A DNA stretch of 64,000 nt from Cadophora sp. MPI-SDFR-AT-0126. Its lineage: Eukaryota; Ascomycota; Leotiomycetes; Helotiales; Ploettnerulaceae. The translations under genes were made by a program, and so were the position numbers. This document shows positions 50,347-62,146 of the stretch, one piece after another. Under the pieces are notes generated by a model, which did no database searches, was not told the DNA's origin, and saw only the letters and a program-made list of their open reading frames with translations. The DNA lies in the NCBI GenBank assembly GCA_020747065.1, contig JAGMVK010000021.1:744001-808000 (forward strand). Reading direction: 5' to 3'. Each line of letters opens with the position of its first letter. The first letter of the stretch is position 1.

Positions 50347-50647
50347 TGAAATAAATCCATAGTTTACTAATCACAATTTTTTTCTTAGCAGGTCTATAAA
50401 TTTGTGCTTAAAATATTACTTTCTTTAACTATTTCTTTCTAAGGAGACTAGTTAGCAAAAAGAAAATAACTGTGGTTAGTTATGCTATCGATCTTTTTAA
50501 TTATGCTATCGATCACCGTTTTAGCTATACCCCTATACTTAATCACAATTATAAGAGTCTCTTTAAAACTCGGAGTACTTAGAGAAAGGTACTATATCAA
50601 AAGAATATAGTTCTAATTTTTAAAGACGCTTAAAGGGAAAATGATAT

Positions 50648-50923
50648 TGTGGTGGGGATCGGCCTCGGTAAACTTCTGTCACCTGACTTATGCACTCCGC
50701 ATTGTACTTAAGTTGAGACCTCCTCCGAGAGACCTCATCATGAACAATAGCACTTTTCCTTCTGATAGGATTTACACTTCTCTCTCTAATTGACAATTCG
50801 TACTCTTTGGATATGTGATATCTTTTGATTTCGTCTATCTGTTATTTCTTGAACCTTACACCTTATGTACCTTGCATTTGCTACCCTCTTGTCGTGTGGG
50901 GGATTGGGGTTCTCCTCTCCACA
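50648..50923 (+). repeat. Solo gypsy LTR (family A), 276 bp
   Basis: TGTGG...CCACA ends and the same length as the LTR at 4,826-5,101. ATAT on both sides (50,644-50,647 and 50,924-50,927) may be the target duplication. It is far less RIP-mutated than the 4,826 copy. Confidence 0.85.
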
Positions 50924-51559
50924 ATATAGCCCAGGAGTTTCTCTAATATAAGAAAGGGTGCATAAACACCACATATTTTAGCCTTATTTTGTGCTTATTA
51001 ATATGCATTAGCAGGGTTACATTATACCGTATAATTAAAGCCTCAGGCGCAAGGAGTCAGCTGTGGCTGAGGTTGGGAGAATTGGAAGGACCTCAGCCCG
51101 GTAGCCTTGCAATCCAACTCAACCTTGCCCATGCCTCTGGTCACTAACTCAACTCAGAGAATTCGCCACCTCACAAGGGTATGGCCAGTGCGGGTCAGCC
51201 GCCCTCCTTGCTCAAGTACTAGATTACTTTGATTACCGTTAAATATAAATTATTAAAGGTCTACGAGCCGGCACGATACTTGTTTAGAGGAGTTGAGCAG
51301 GCAACCGATCGGCAATTGAATGTCGATGAAATGCCCTCTTCGAATGGGGAAATATTCTTGCTATGCGTTTTCGCCACTCCGGCATACTCTATTGTACACT
51401 CTACAAAGCGAAGGTACTCGAAACTTCTCATCGATTTTTGCTACACATGAGAGTTTTGCTTTACAAATTGAAGAATAGAACAAATGTTGCTTTGTAGCAC
51501 TTTCATGATTTCAAATACAATACATTTGTCATTATAATTAGAAGATATATATAGTGGGG

Positions 51560-51593
51560 CTGATCCACTCGCTTGCCTGATCCACATGCTTGC
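51560..51593. repeat. Two tandem 17-bp repeats (CTGATCCACTCGCTTGC type)
   Basis: CTGATCCACTCGCTTGC followed directly by CTGATCCACATGCTTGC. Confidence 0.75.
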
Positions 51594-51645
51594 CGAAACA
51601 CGTTAACTTAATTATAACAATTCGAATTTGCTAGTAAAAAGGGGT

Positions 51646-51679
51646 GCGGCGCTCGCTTATCTGCGGCGCTCGCATGCCA
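51646..51679. repeat. Two tandem 17-bp repeats (GCGGCGCTCGCTTATCT type)
   Basis: GCGGCGCTCGCTTATCT followed directly by GCGGCGCTCGCATGCCA. Together with the pair 53 bp upstream, this resembles the subterminal repeats of a small DNA transposon or a multi-site protein-binding region. Confidence 0.7.
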
Positions 51680-51911
51680 GTTACGGTAGTATACTTTTGG
51701 TGAAATTAGTTCAGCTGAAAGCTAGCTTCGAGCTTGAAGCCAATATTGGGCAGCTGAAAGTCAGACCACCCAATTAAACCCGGTGTGGATCGAGTGGACG
51801 CCACCAGCTTCACCGGATTGACAACTTTCGTTTGAACAACACAACGTAGCCTGATGTCACACTCTTTCTGTTCACGCTGATGAGAGTACCTCAGTAAACG
51901 CGAAATTTCCA

Positions 51912-53940
<2,029 letters not shown>

Positions 53941-54025
53941 TCACACACATAGATACCGATGGCGTAGCATGAATCTATTCATTCCTCTAGTACAACACCG
54001 AGTCAGGCAACAAACAGGACAATGA

Positions 54026-55975
54026 TCAAACAAGTGTGAAAGTTTTGGCCTCTTGCCCCCACCAGTTCAAAGCCCATGCATTCTCCCCATACATCCAGCC
54101 ATCCAAGTAACACTGCCCCAACAGCTTGTAATACCCCGAGCCCATCCTCGAAGATTTTCGCAGGATGCACGGGGTATTGCTGCCGTAAATGAGACATACG
54201 ATATCACCGCATCTCATGGTCGAATATCCCAGTCCAAACTCCAATCGATCCGTCAAAAAGACTTTCTTGCCTAGTGCTACGCTCCCGGCTTGCCGGATGT
54301 ACTGATATTGTGTATGATCCCGGAGCCGACCTTCATCGGATAGGCCAGAGGATTCTTTGTGCACCTTCATCAGGCTGTCGATCGAGAAGTCTATTGGCTG
54401 TTTTGGGGAGCACGCTCCGTCGGCAAGAATAACACGGAACAACACTTTTTCTAGCCTCTGGTCATCTTCATACTGTTGGAAATGCGCGCTCAGTTCGGAA
54501 AGTGATTCTGTTTCAAGCCGTTGCAACTGTTCGGAAGCTTCGAGTGCAAGTTGCTGCAATCCGATAGCATCGTCGGATCGTCGGTAATAAGAATTAGGGT
54601 CGATTTTCTGTTCGATAACAGAACGGATGTGCGCGATGATGTGACCTTGGACGAGCAGATGATGCTTGGGATCGCTTGTGATGAAATCGTGTTGCCTTCC
54701 CCGGCAAGCATTGAAACTGTTGGGAACACCAGGAAGGACTATTGGACTGCCACATAAAAATCTTCTCTCCGCCCAATTTGGAACCCAGGACGGCAAGTTG
54801 TATCTTGAAGGCTTTGTGGGAGCAATACATCTGAAGATGTGAAGAGAACCAGAGCTCACAATTGTTGCCCTAGCCAAACCAACCAAAGTTTTGGCGACAG
54901 AACGGGGATACTTTTCATCGTCCATCTTGACAGTATAGTCGGGACGGAGCTCAAACCCGGGTCGAAAATCATGAAAGCCGAGAAACGAGTAGACAAAGTC
55001 ACGGTGGTCCGTTGCGTCAAGGTACTTTCGAGCGCGCCAAAGGATGTGGAGGAAGTCCAGGGGCTCTCCGCGTTGTTTCTCTCGCCGATCGAACCAGATC
55101 GATCGCAAAGGACCAAATCCCTTTGCTTTCTTCAGTAGCTGATACCAGCACACGTCCTCCTCGCCCTTGAATAAACTGTACGAAGAAAGAATAAACCCAG
55201 CTACGAAGTCGAATGGCAGATGGAGTGAACCCCAGATCATAATTACTTTGGCCGCGACCAGTGCTTCCTGATAGACCCAAGCTCTTCTAAACCAGTCATG
55301 GCCAAGGAATCGGATCAAGGCTTCACGTCGAGGCCGGTGTCCCTCTCCCTGGATGAGTTTCTTCACCAAATCTTGATTCAAAACCAGAAGAGGGTCGGGG
55401 TCTTGCTGGCTGTAGCTGGATCCTGGGCTCGACGGCTCCTGCTGCGGTGCAACTCCCTCGAACTTCTCGTATATGGCCTTCAGAATTTCGGTGTCAGAAT
55501 CCTCATCGCCTAGCCAAACAGCTGTCCTCTCCGCCGTTTCATAAATATCTCTCATCATTTGTACTTGTGCATTTCGCTCCGGCACGTCATTTTGGTTGAT
55601 GCAAACTTGGTCGGCCCAAAGCAACACTGGAATCTCGGGGTGGCGCAAGTATTTCAGAGCAGTGAACAGGTTGAGCGTTATTGGTATGACACCAAGGTCT
55701 TTCCTTCTTCCCAATGGCAGCTTTGGGGCAGTCTTCACCCTCAAGGTTTTGTCTTGATTTTGATCACCCCAAGCATAAGATAGAGCTGAGAACTTTTTGG
55801 CTTCTTCGAGTGGGGTCGTGAGCACTTCACATTCGATGGAATCGCTCAGGTCTTCCGATTGGGGAGGCAAGAGTCGTAATAGCCGGATGTTGCGCTCTGG
55901 AAGGGGCTCATATTGATATGGATCTTGCGGTTCTTGTGGATCTTTCCTTCGAAAACGGAGAGGAAAACTACTCAT
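54026..55975 (-). CDS. HET-domain protein 3
   Basis: Single exon, 649 residues, ATG at 55,975. HET domain at about 60-240: ALSYAWG at 64-70, LLWADQVCINQ at 118-128, AVWLG at 152-156, WFRRAWVYQE at 228-237. The C-terminus has the GD-VCLIYGSNTPCILR and YLDGWMYGE blocks that close this family. No other fused domain (NACHT, WD40, ankyrin) is present, so it is a stand-alone HET protein. Its stop lies 85 bp from the stop of the extended actin gene, converging on it; the two transcripts probably overlap at their 3' ends. The reading frame is intact, despite the nearby decayed gene and repeats. Confidence 0.92.
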   Translation of the reverse strand: MSSFPLRFRRKDPQEPQDPYQYEPLPERNIRLLRLLPPQSEDLSDSIECEVLTTPLEEAKKFSALSYAWGDQNQDKTLRVKTAPKLPLGRRKDLGVIPITLNLFTALKYLRHPEIPVLLWADQVCINQNDVPERNAQVQMMRDIYETAERTAVWLGDEDSDTEILKAIYEKFEGVAPQQEPSSPGSSYSQQDPDPLLVLNQDLVKKLIQGEGHRPRREALIRFLGHDWFRRAWVYQEALVAAKVIMIWGSLHLPFDFVAGFILSSYSLFKGEEDVCWYQLLKKAKGFGPLRSIWFDRREKQRGEPLDFLHILWRARKYLDATDHRDFVYSFLGFHDFRPGFELRPDYTVKMDDEKYPRSVAKTLVGLARATIVSSGSLHIFRCIAPTKPSRYNLPSWVPNWAERRFLCGSPIVLPGVPNSFNACRGRQHDFITSDPKHHLLVQGHIIAHIRSVIEQKIDPNSYYRRSDDAIGLQQLALEASEQLQRLETESLSELSAHFQQYEDDQRLEKVLFRVILADGACSPKQPIDFSIDSLMKVHKESSGLSDEGRLRDHTQYQYIRQAGSVALGKKVFLTDRLEFGLGYSTMRCGDIVCLIYGSNTPCILRKSSRMGSGYYKLLGQCYLDGWMYGENAWALNWWGQEAKTFTLV

Positions 55976-56279
55976 TTTCCAGTTTATCTAAAAGAGTTGA
56001 TATGTCTCGTTGAGGTGAGAGTTGAGGGAAGAAAGATCCTGGAGTGCTGGCCTGGAGCTGAAGGGGCTGTGTGAGGGCTGTGTGGTTCGGAAGGCTGGGA
56101 AGGCGGTGAGTCCGCGGCGCCCTTGAATATTCTGGGCACGGAGTATGTACAGTCGCTTGAAGTCAAAGTACCTACGTTTTGTTTCGTTACGGGGTGCGTT
56201 TCGGCACGCAGGGACAGACGTTATCTATGACGATCAACGGCTTAATCCTGTTGATATTGGGACTTCTGATTCTCAGCAA
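55976..56279. promoter_or_regulatory. Shared 5' region between HET 3 and the unrecognised gene
   Basis: About 300 bp between divergent starts. It contains the inverted duplicate of the metallopeptidase-like gene tail (about 56,183-56,280). Confidence 0.4.
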
Positions 56280-56280
56280 A
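56183..56280 (-). pseudogene. Fragment of a second metallopeptidase-like gene 3' end
   Basis: On the minus strand it reads NRIKPLIVIDNVCPCVPKRT then a stop, matching NRNGSITRTNVCPCVPKRT at the end of the decayed gene at 50,346. Homology extends beyond the 32 identical bases and the differences just past them are RIP-type in the 50-kb copy. Confidence 0.6.
56192..56223 (-). repeat. 32-bp perfect inverted repeat, copy 2
   Basis: Exact reverse complement of 50,310-50,341. Confidence 0.9.
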
Positions 56281-57391
56281 TGATGGCGGAAGAAGAGACC
56301 CAGCGGCAGTCCACAGCGCAGGGCATCACCGAGGCCTTGGAAAATCTGTCTATCAAAAAAGTAAAGGAGGGTACAGATGGTATTAGCCACCCTTCTTCAT
56401 CATCCTTGCAAGCCGTCCAACTGATGATACCAGACAAAGCCTCTTTATCATCAGATGCTAATGCAGATGACTCGGATCCGGAAGATAGAATAAGACTGGT
56501 CAGGGGCCTTCCGCCCACCTTGATCAACTCGCCCAAATTTAGTGAAGATTGTCCTCGATACAACGAAATCAAGATGTTTCTCATTGCCAACAGAGCTGAG
56601 CAAAAGCTGGCTCTGGATACTATGGGCTTACTTTCAGAGAGTGTATTCTACAGACACATTCGCGAAATTAGTGGGATAACCATAACTACGCGAGAGTTCA
56701 AAACTTTCCTCTCTCGATGTTATGTAAAACGATAATTAGTCCTGCAAGTCAAAGTTTTACCACGCGGAAACTTGTCGAGCTAATCGGAGGCTACAGATGG
56801 GATCCTTTCCCAGGGCCCGGCTTGGTGGTCAGAGTCTCAGCAGGCTGGCCGCCGACACCAGCATATGTTAACAACAGGGAGTACGCCGATGAAAACTGCA
56901 AGCCTACGAAGAAGGCGGAAGATGCGATAAACATGCTGATGAGGAATCCCAAAGTCCATCACCTGTTTTATGACATTTGCGGCGAGGCCCGAGATGTGGA
57001 CATCCGATACTTCCGATTCCGAATCACGCAGATGATAGAATCGCTTCCAAAGGCACGAGCAAAATACGCAAATTACTTTGAAGTCAGCGAATCGGAATTC
57101 CACGATCTTATCGTCTGGACTGCTGGCACGCCTGATGGCAAAGGTAATCCGAACTTCACATAAGTTCAAGGAATTCCTTTTACAGCCAGTGTTCCTCTTA
57201 TGTCATGCTAATCTTTTCCTAGACTTGGGCCACGCGGAGTAATGCGATTCACGTATCCAATTTTGGATCGTGGTAAAGAACGCGCAAACAAATTTACCAT
57301 GGATTTCCTCGCTAGACACGAAAAGACAATCACTGAATGGAACGCGAAATGGGAAGCGAAGCAGAAAAAGCAGTCGATGAAGACTAGATAA
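56280..57391 (+). CDS. Unrecognised protein-coding gene, splice model uncertain
   Basis: Coding-like sequence runs in three blocks: from ATG 56,280 (MMAEEETQRQS) or an earlier in-frame ATG at 56,145 to about 56,700; a second frame at about 56,745-57,141 (GGYRWDPFPGPGLVVRVSAGW); and a third ending at a stop at 57,389-57,391 (ERANKFTMDFLARHEK). A GT-AG intron from 57,142 with a TGCTAAT branch site links blocks two and three; using the AG at 57,240 keeps the frame, while the stronger TAG at 57,222 does not. The junction between blocks one and two needs a +2 shift and I find no clean intron, so a frameshift is possible. Product would be about 340 residues, acidic Ser-rich N-terminus, basic C-terminus. 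No domain recognised. Confidence 0.45.
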
Positions 57392-59847
57392 TGTTAAAGG
57401 CTTAGTTGAGTCAAACGAAGTGCAATCTTGGAGAGCGACTCTTCTCACCCAATAGGGGTAATATTTTCTTTTAAGTCACGTTGTTTCATGGACGTGTCCT
57501 TATCCCCGCGGGATCTGGGAGTTGTTGAACATCATTATTGTGACACTTCTGTGCTTCCACAAGCGACGTTTGGAGATGTGGAAACACGTAAGAATTCAAG
57601 AAGTTAACTTACTTTTTTATTTTTTTCACCTCGAAGCTTTTAGTGGTACGAATTCGCAAGGTACAAACAACGCAAAAACACGAAGGGTTTGGCTGCAGTG
57701 CGTCTTAACAAAATGACAACAAATGACCCGATTAGTAAATTCAACGTAATTGACAGCAACTTTGATTCTCTAGCAGGTGAGCAAAACTCCTTTTGTTCTC
57801 TGTGGAAGAACCGCTCTGTACCTTGAACAATATGACCTATGACGAAAATACGACTATGAGGGTCTGATCTATGTCACATTTCTTGGTGACTGGAAGACCC
57901 AACATGGAAATCTTCATATCTTGGTACATTTTTCCTTCCAGATTCTTGCTCCTACAAAATCGAACACTGAGATGGGAATTATATACGCACCTTAATTTTT
58001 TTCGCTTAAATTGACTTTTCCTACCCAACCTCGCCAACACCAAAAGAGCTTGTTTTTGGTGAGAGATTCTGTTTTTGGTTACTGTCAAAGTTATGCGACT
58101 TGAATGAGGTGAATACTCATTATTTTGGTGGATATACAAGATTTGCAAGCTTGTTACTCACACCTTGTTGTGCTGGTTTTCATCGGCTTGACCGCCTTTG
58201 GGGGATTCCATATCCGTGCCGAATGGCCATAAAAACCACACGCCAGAATTCAGCATGTGTTGTCCAAGATAACACCAATGCTCACCATTTGTCATGAGAA
58301 AGAATGAAGACCTTACTCGAACTGGCTTCCATGATTCCCGATACCTCATCTATGTGCAGAACTTGGCGAATGGTAGCTAGTCAGAGCACCTGGCCACTCA
58401 ATATCTTGATGAGAAAGCGAGACAGGGGACACTAGAACTGTGCGGTCGTGTTAGATTGAAGAAACTTGAACCGACAGCAGCAAAATATTCGGCAATATTA
58501 AAAATATCAGAATCTATAGAAAAGGTTATTGAAACTGAAACCACTACATCCTCTTGTCTGGTACATCTCCCGAACTCATCTTTCACAAGGCATCCCTTCT
58601 CTAAAATCCAGGGAACAGAAGTTACAGGACTTACTCTCCTACATCAGGGTTGCCGACCATGGAAATTGCTCTGCGTTTTTCTTGCTGAGATTGTAAGAGC
58701 TTACGCACAGAGTCCTCTCTCCCTACTCTCCTTTTTATTCTCTACCACGCCACTACTCTCATTATGAACTCAAGGATTCACTCTGGACCCCGCAAATTCT
58801 CTCGCTCACACAATGTCTGCTGCCTCAACCGACATAAATGATTAAAAAAATGCGAATCTCCATATGCAGAACAATACAATCACCCACCATTCTCTCTCCA
58901 CCCGCACTAACTTTCAATCACCAAAAGCATAAATGCTCTCTTCTTCCCTTACTTGACTATTTCTCTCCAACGAACCATTGGCAAGGATAGTGAGGAATGC
59001 GGTTGAGGAGTTATCAGCGGTACCTCGATGTCGAAAGCCACAAGAGCGTGGAAGAATAAATACACAAGAGAGTCTCAATTCCAAGAATGACAGCATTTCA
59101 CTCATCCATCAATCATCACAGCACGCTGACATGCGGGGATAAGCAGTGAGACATTGATAATAAAAACGACGACGACAACGACAACGACGGTAGGCAGAAA
59201 AGATCGACACAACGGAATTCTTTACAACGACGACAAGCTCTCATTTATTTCATTCCCCTGACTCAAGACTTATTCAAACTGCTTCGTCGAATATCAAGTC
59301 CTGGCTCGAGTCAGTTTCCGCTCGCTTAGTCTCCCGTCACCGCATAAAAGCTTGGGTTTCCTCAAGTTCCACCGCATCGGTGGAATAGAGCTCGGCTTCA
59401 GAAATTCCGAAATGATATTGTGCAAGAAACAAAAGCCGGCATCCCTTTGGTCCCGCAAAAGAATAGCTAGGCGTACCGGATCATCGTTGCCGAGACCTGC
59501 ATAACTCGTTCCGCCAAGATCTTGTACAGAATTGTACCAAAACAGAGGCGTAATTTATGTTCTGCGGGGTACGACATGTGGAAATAGATATGATTACTGA
59601 AGAAATCCAAGGAACATCCTATTCCGGCGTATCTTGGAGAAGGCAGAATCGAACTCCGCATGTGCCGTGTGGGATGTTTCTTGATTGGTAATAATCACGA
59701 GGGTCATCTTTGGCTTTGGAGGGGCATGCACGCATCTATTAACCTTATATTCAGCCAGTCTCGTCTTTTGAGTTTCTTCCTAATCCCAGACTTAAAGTCA
59801 ATTCTAGCAAGAAGAACCAACCATCGAGCACTTTCACAAAGGCCACC
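57392..59847. other. Long intergenic stretch, no supported gene
   Basis: Scattered short open frames without start or splice support. A (GACAAC)-rich microsatellite is near 59,168-59,188. An AGTTCGATTCT sequence near 59,646 (minus strand) looks like a Pol III B box, but no matching acceptor stem was found. Confidence 0.45.
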
Positions 59848-60492
59848 ATGGTTGCCGAAACCAAGTCTAGCGACAGCTTTTTCCCCTTGGCTGGACTTGC
59901 CCAAGACGGCTGGTCCAACGAGAAAGAAGCAACGTCAACATGCCTCTGCGGCACTGTACAGCTTGCATTTGTACTTGCCAATTTTTCCTCCCCCTTGTCC
60001 TCTCTTCCCCTTGTCCTCTCTTTCCTCGAAAAATCAGAAACCCCTCAACATCCAACACCCAGAACACTTACTAACACCCCCTCCCAGCCCACCTCCGGCC
60101 CCTCAATCCTAACGCGCTTCATCTGCCATTGCGCCGACTGCCACAAACTCAGCTCCTCCATGTTCTGCTCCGCCTTCGCCGTCGACGGGACAGCCGTACG
60201 ATTCATCCGCGGAAAAGAGAATCTCAAATCCTTCAGCCACCATCAGACCATCGCTACCGGCAACACCATGAGCAATCACTTCTGCAGCACCTGTGGAGTC
60301 CTGATGTATCGAGTGAGCTCTAGCCTTCCCGAAGCACTCCTGCTTCGTCTGGGTCCTGTTGATGATTTCCGACTTGCGGAGACGATGCTGAGGCCCGACG
60401 TGGAGATCTTTACGGAGACAAGGGTGGAGTGGTTGGGGCCTGTTGAGGGGGTTAAGCAGTTTGAGCGAGGGGCGCGGGCGGAGGATGTTTGA
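59848..60492 (+). CDS. GFA/CENP-V family zinc protein
   Basis: Exons 59,848-59,970 and 60,088-60,492; 175 residues. Zinc ligands of the glutathione-dependent formaldehyde-activating fold are present: C32 and C34 in CLCG, C54, C56 and C59 in CHCADC, and C107 and C110 in CSTCG. SSSMFCSAFAV after the first cluster and GNTMSNHFCSTCGVLMYR are typical of fungal members. The family binds zinc and in some cases S-hydroxymethylglutathione; most fungal members have no proven reaction. The 117-nt intron (GTACTT, branch ACTAAC, CCCAG) is a multiple of three without stops, so an unspliced 214-residue reading is possible, but splicing brings the protein to normal family length. Confidence 0.85.
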   Translation: MVAETKSSDSFFPLAGLAQDGWSNEKEATSTCLCGTVQLAFVLANFSSPLSSLPLVLSFLEKSETPQHPTPRTLTNTPSQPTSGPSILTRFICHCADCHKLSSSMFCSAFAVDGTAVRFIRGKENLKSFSHHQTIATGNTMSNHFCSTCGVLMYRVSSSLPEALLLRLGPVDDFRLAETMLRPDVEIFTETRVEWLGPVEGVKQFERGARAEDV

Positions 60493-62146
60493 GGATTTTG
60501 CTTACTTAGAGTAGATAGCTTGTTCCTCAAGTCTTAGGGAGCGACAGGGAAACTTAGGGAGCGACAGGGGAATGGTATCCAAAATCATGGGTGATGGACG
60601 ACGGGACAGTTCATGCTTGGACCTATTTGAATGGGTTGGTCAAGTATGCCCGGTACGAGTTGCATGAAAGTATACTGCGTGTGTGAAAGGTGTATAGGAT
60701 ATCGCCTGACTATAACATTCACAAAAGAAATTTGGAAAAATGACCCGGAGTCCTAGACTCCAAAAACCTTTTGACCTGAAAAATGGGTTCTTACTATTCC
60801 TTTCCCTGTCAATGCCACATATCTCCGCATTTCGCTGGCCACCTTCTCTAAGTGACACAGCGAAGTCCGATTTCGTGAGAATGCCATCTTACACCACAGC
60901 AAATGATGCCTTCAAGACCAAAACCATATCACTCCTACCCTATAACCCTAACATCTCCTCAGGCAATATCACAATAACCAAAATCCTCAAGCGACACGTT
61001 CTCCTTCCAAGACCAGCCGAATTCCTCCTCCCGGTGAAGCAAGGTAGCTAGTGTCAGCTTAACTAGGTAATTAACTACTAGTGCAACAACTAGCGCACAA
61101 AATCAGTCTAAACGTAAAGGCTATCTGTATCGTGAATGTAGGTTTTGTTTCCACACCTATTCTGAGGCGAGTGATTGGAATTCAAGGTGGCGCCGTAATG
61201 CCAGCGACGGAAGGAGATACTCAACATCTCGCTTGTTTTTGGAGACGGGGGTTGGGGGGGGGGGGGACTTGTTGTGAAGTCTGTGCCATGCCATTCCCGC
61301 ATTCGAGCTTCGGAGCCTCAAGAAACTCAACATCACCCGAGCCAGCCCTGTAAGTTACATCTCACAAACAGCTCTATCTATCCTCATCCTCATTGTCTCA
61401 CATCCTCCTCCTCCTCCTCCTTCCTTTCCCTTCTCACGTCTCATCAAAAACCAAATATCAATACCGCATCCTCATCACTACTCTAACCTGTCACCCATCA
61501 CCTATATATTACACTATCCACCACCACCACCACCACGTTAGCAAAACCCCTCCCTTTAACCTGTCTAGCACTGACTCATTCCAAATGAAAAAAAAAAAAA
61601 AAAAAAAAAAAAACAAATCCCAACTTTCAATTCACATACATCTCTTCACATGATCTTCACCCTCCCACATCCACACCCACAACTTCAAAAACACCCCTCG
61701 CGGTAACTCAACTCTAAAGTCCAGGAAACCGAGGGATGTCACCACAGTAAGCACAAGCGAGAGCGAATTACATTGACCAAATTATTCAAATTACCTCTAA
61801 TCCTACTATACATTTTTTGATGCCCTCCCTCAGTTGCAGGCCAAGTATGCTATGTAAAGTATGCCACCCGATGCCAATGCCAATGCCAAAATGACCCGCA
61901 AACGCCCAGCGCCGGAGAACGGTAGGTATGATATCTTTCCTGAGAAGAGAGAGAAACCAATGGAAAATGCAGGAACAAGAACGGAAATCAAGTATAACAG
62001 CGCGAATCGCCGAACATCCAACCCCAGACCGGTGGATTCCAAGTTGGCTTCAGCCGCTGGCCCACTGTGCAAATAGACCCTGGTGTCCTGAATTGCTGGC
62101 CAACCGAAAATTCCTCCTCCCCACCGTCCCTTCAAATCAGAACCTC
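60493..62146. other. Intergenic, low-complexity tracts, no supported gene
   Basis: Contains a tandem CTTAGGGAGCGACAGGG pair at about 60,533-60,570, a G13 run at 61,254-61,266, CTC and CAC triplet runs near 61,400 and 61,520, and an A26 run at 61,588-61,613. The open frames at 60,740-61,051 and 61,393-61,653 are driven by these tracts or lack support. Confidence 0.5.
61588..61613. repeat. A26 homopolymer
   Basis: Uninterrupted run of 26 A. Confidence 0.9.

Larger units (their letters stand above)
50347..51911. other. Intergenic, AT-rich left part, with solo LTR and tandem 17-mers
   Basis: Holds the family A solo LTR (50,648-50,923) and two pairs of 17-bp direct repeats (51,560-51,593 and 51,646-51,679). 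No gene supported. The part after 51,700 should be the promoter of the extended actin gene. Confidence 0.5.

Noticed and set aside
58456..58767. 103-codon open frame
   Set aside because: No homology recognised, not flanked by convincing signals.
59640..59680. Minus-strand AGTTCGATTCT followed by a TTCTCC end, tRNA-like
   Set aside because: No complementary GGAGAA 5' strand within tRNA distance.
61393..61653. 86-codon frame rich in Leu, His and Lys
   Set aside because: Produced by CTC, CAC and poly-A tracts.
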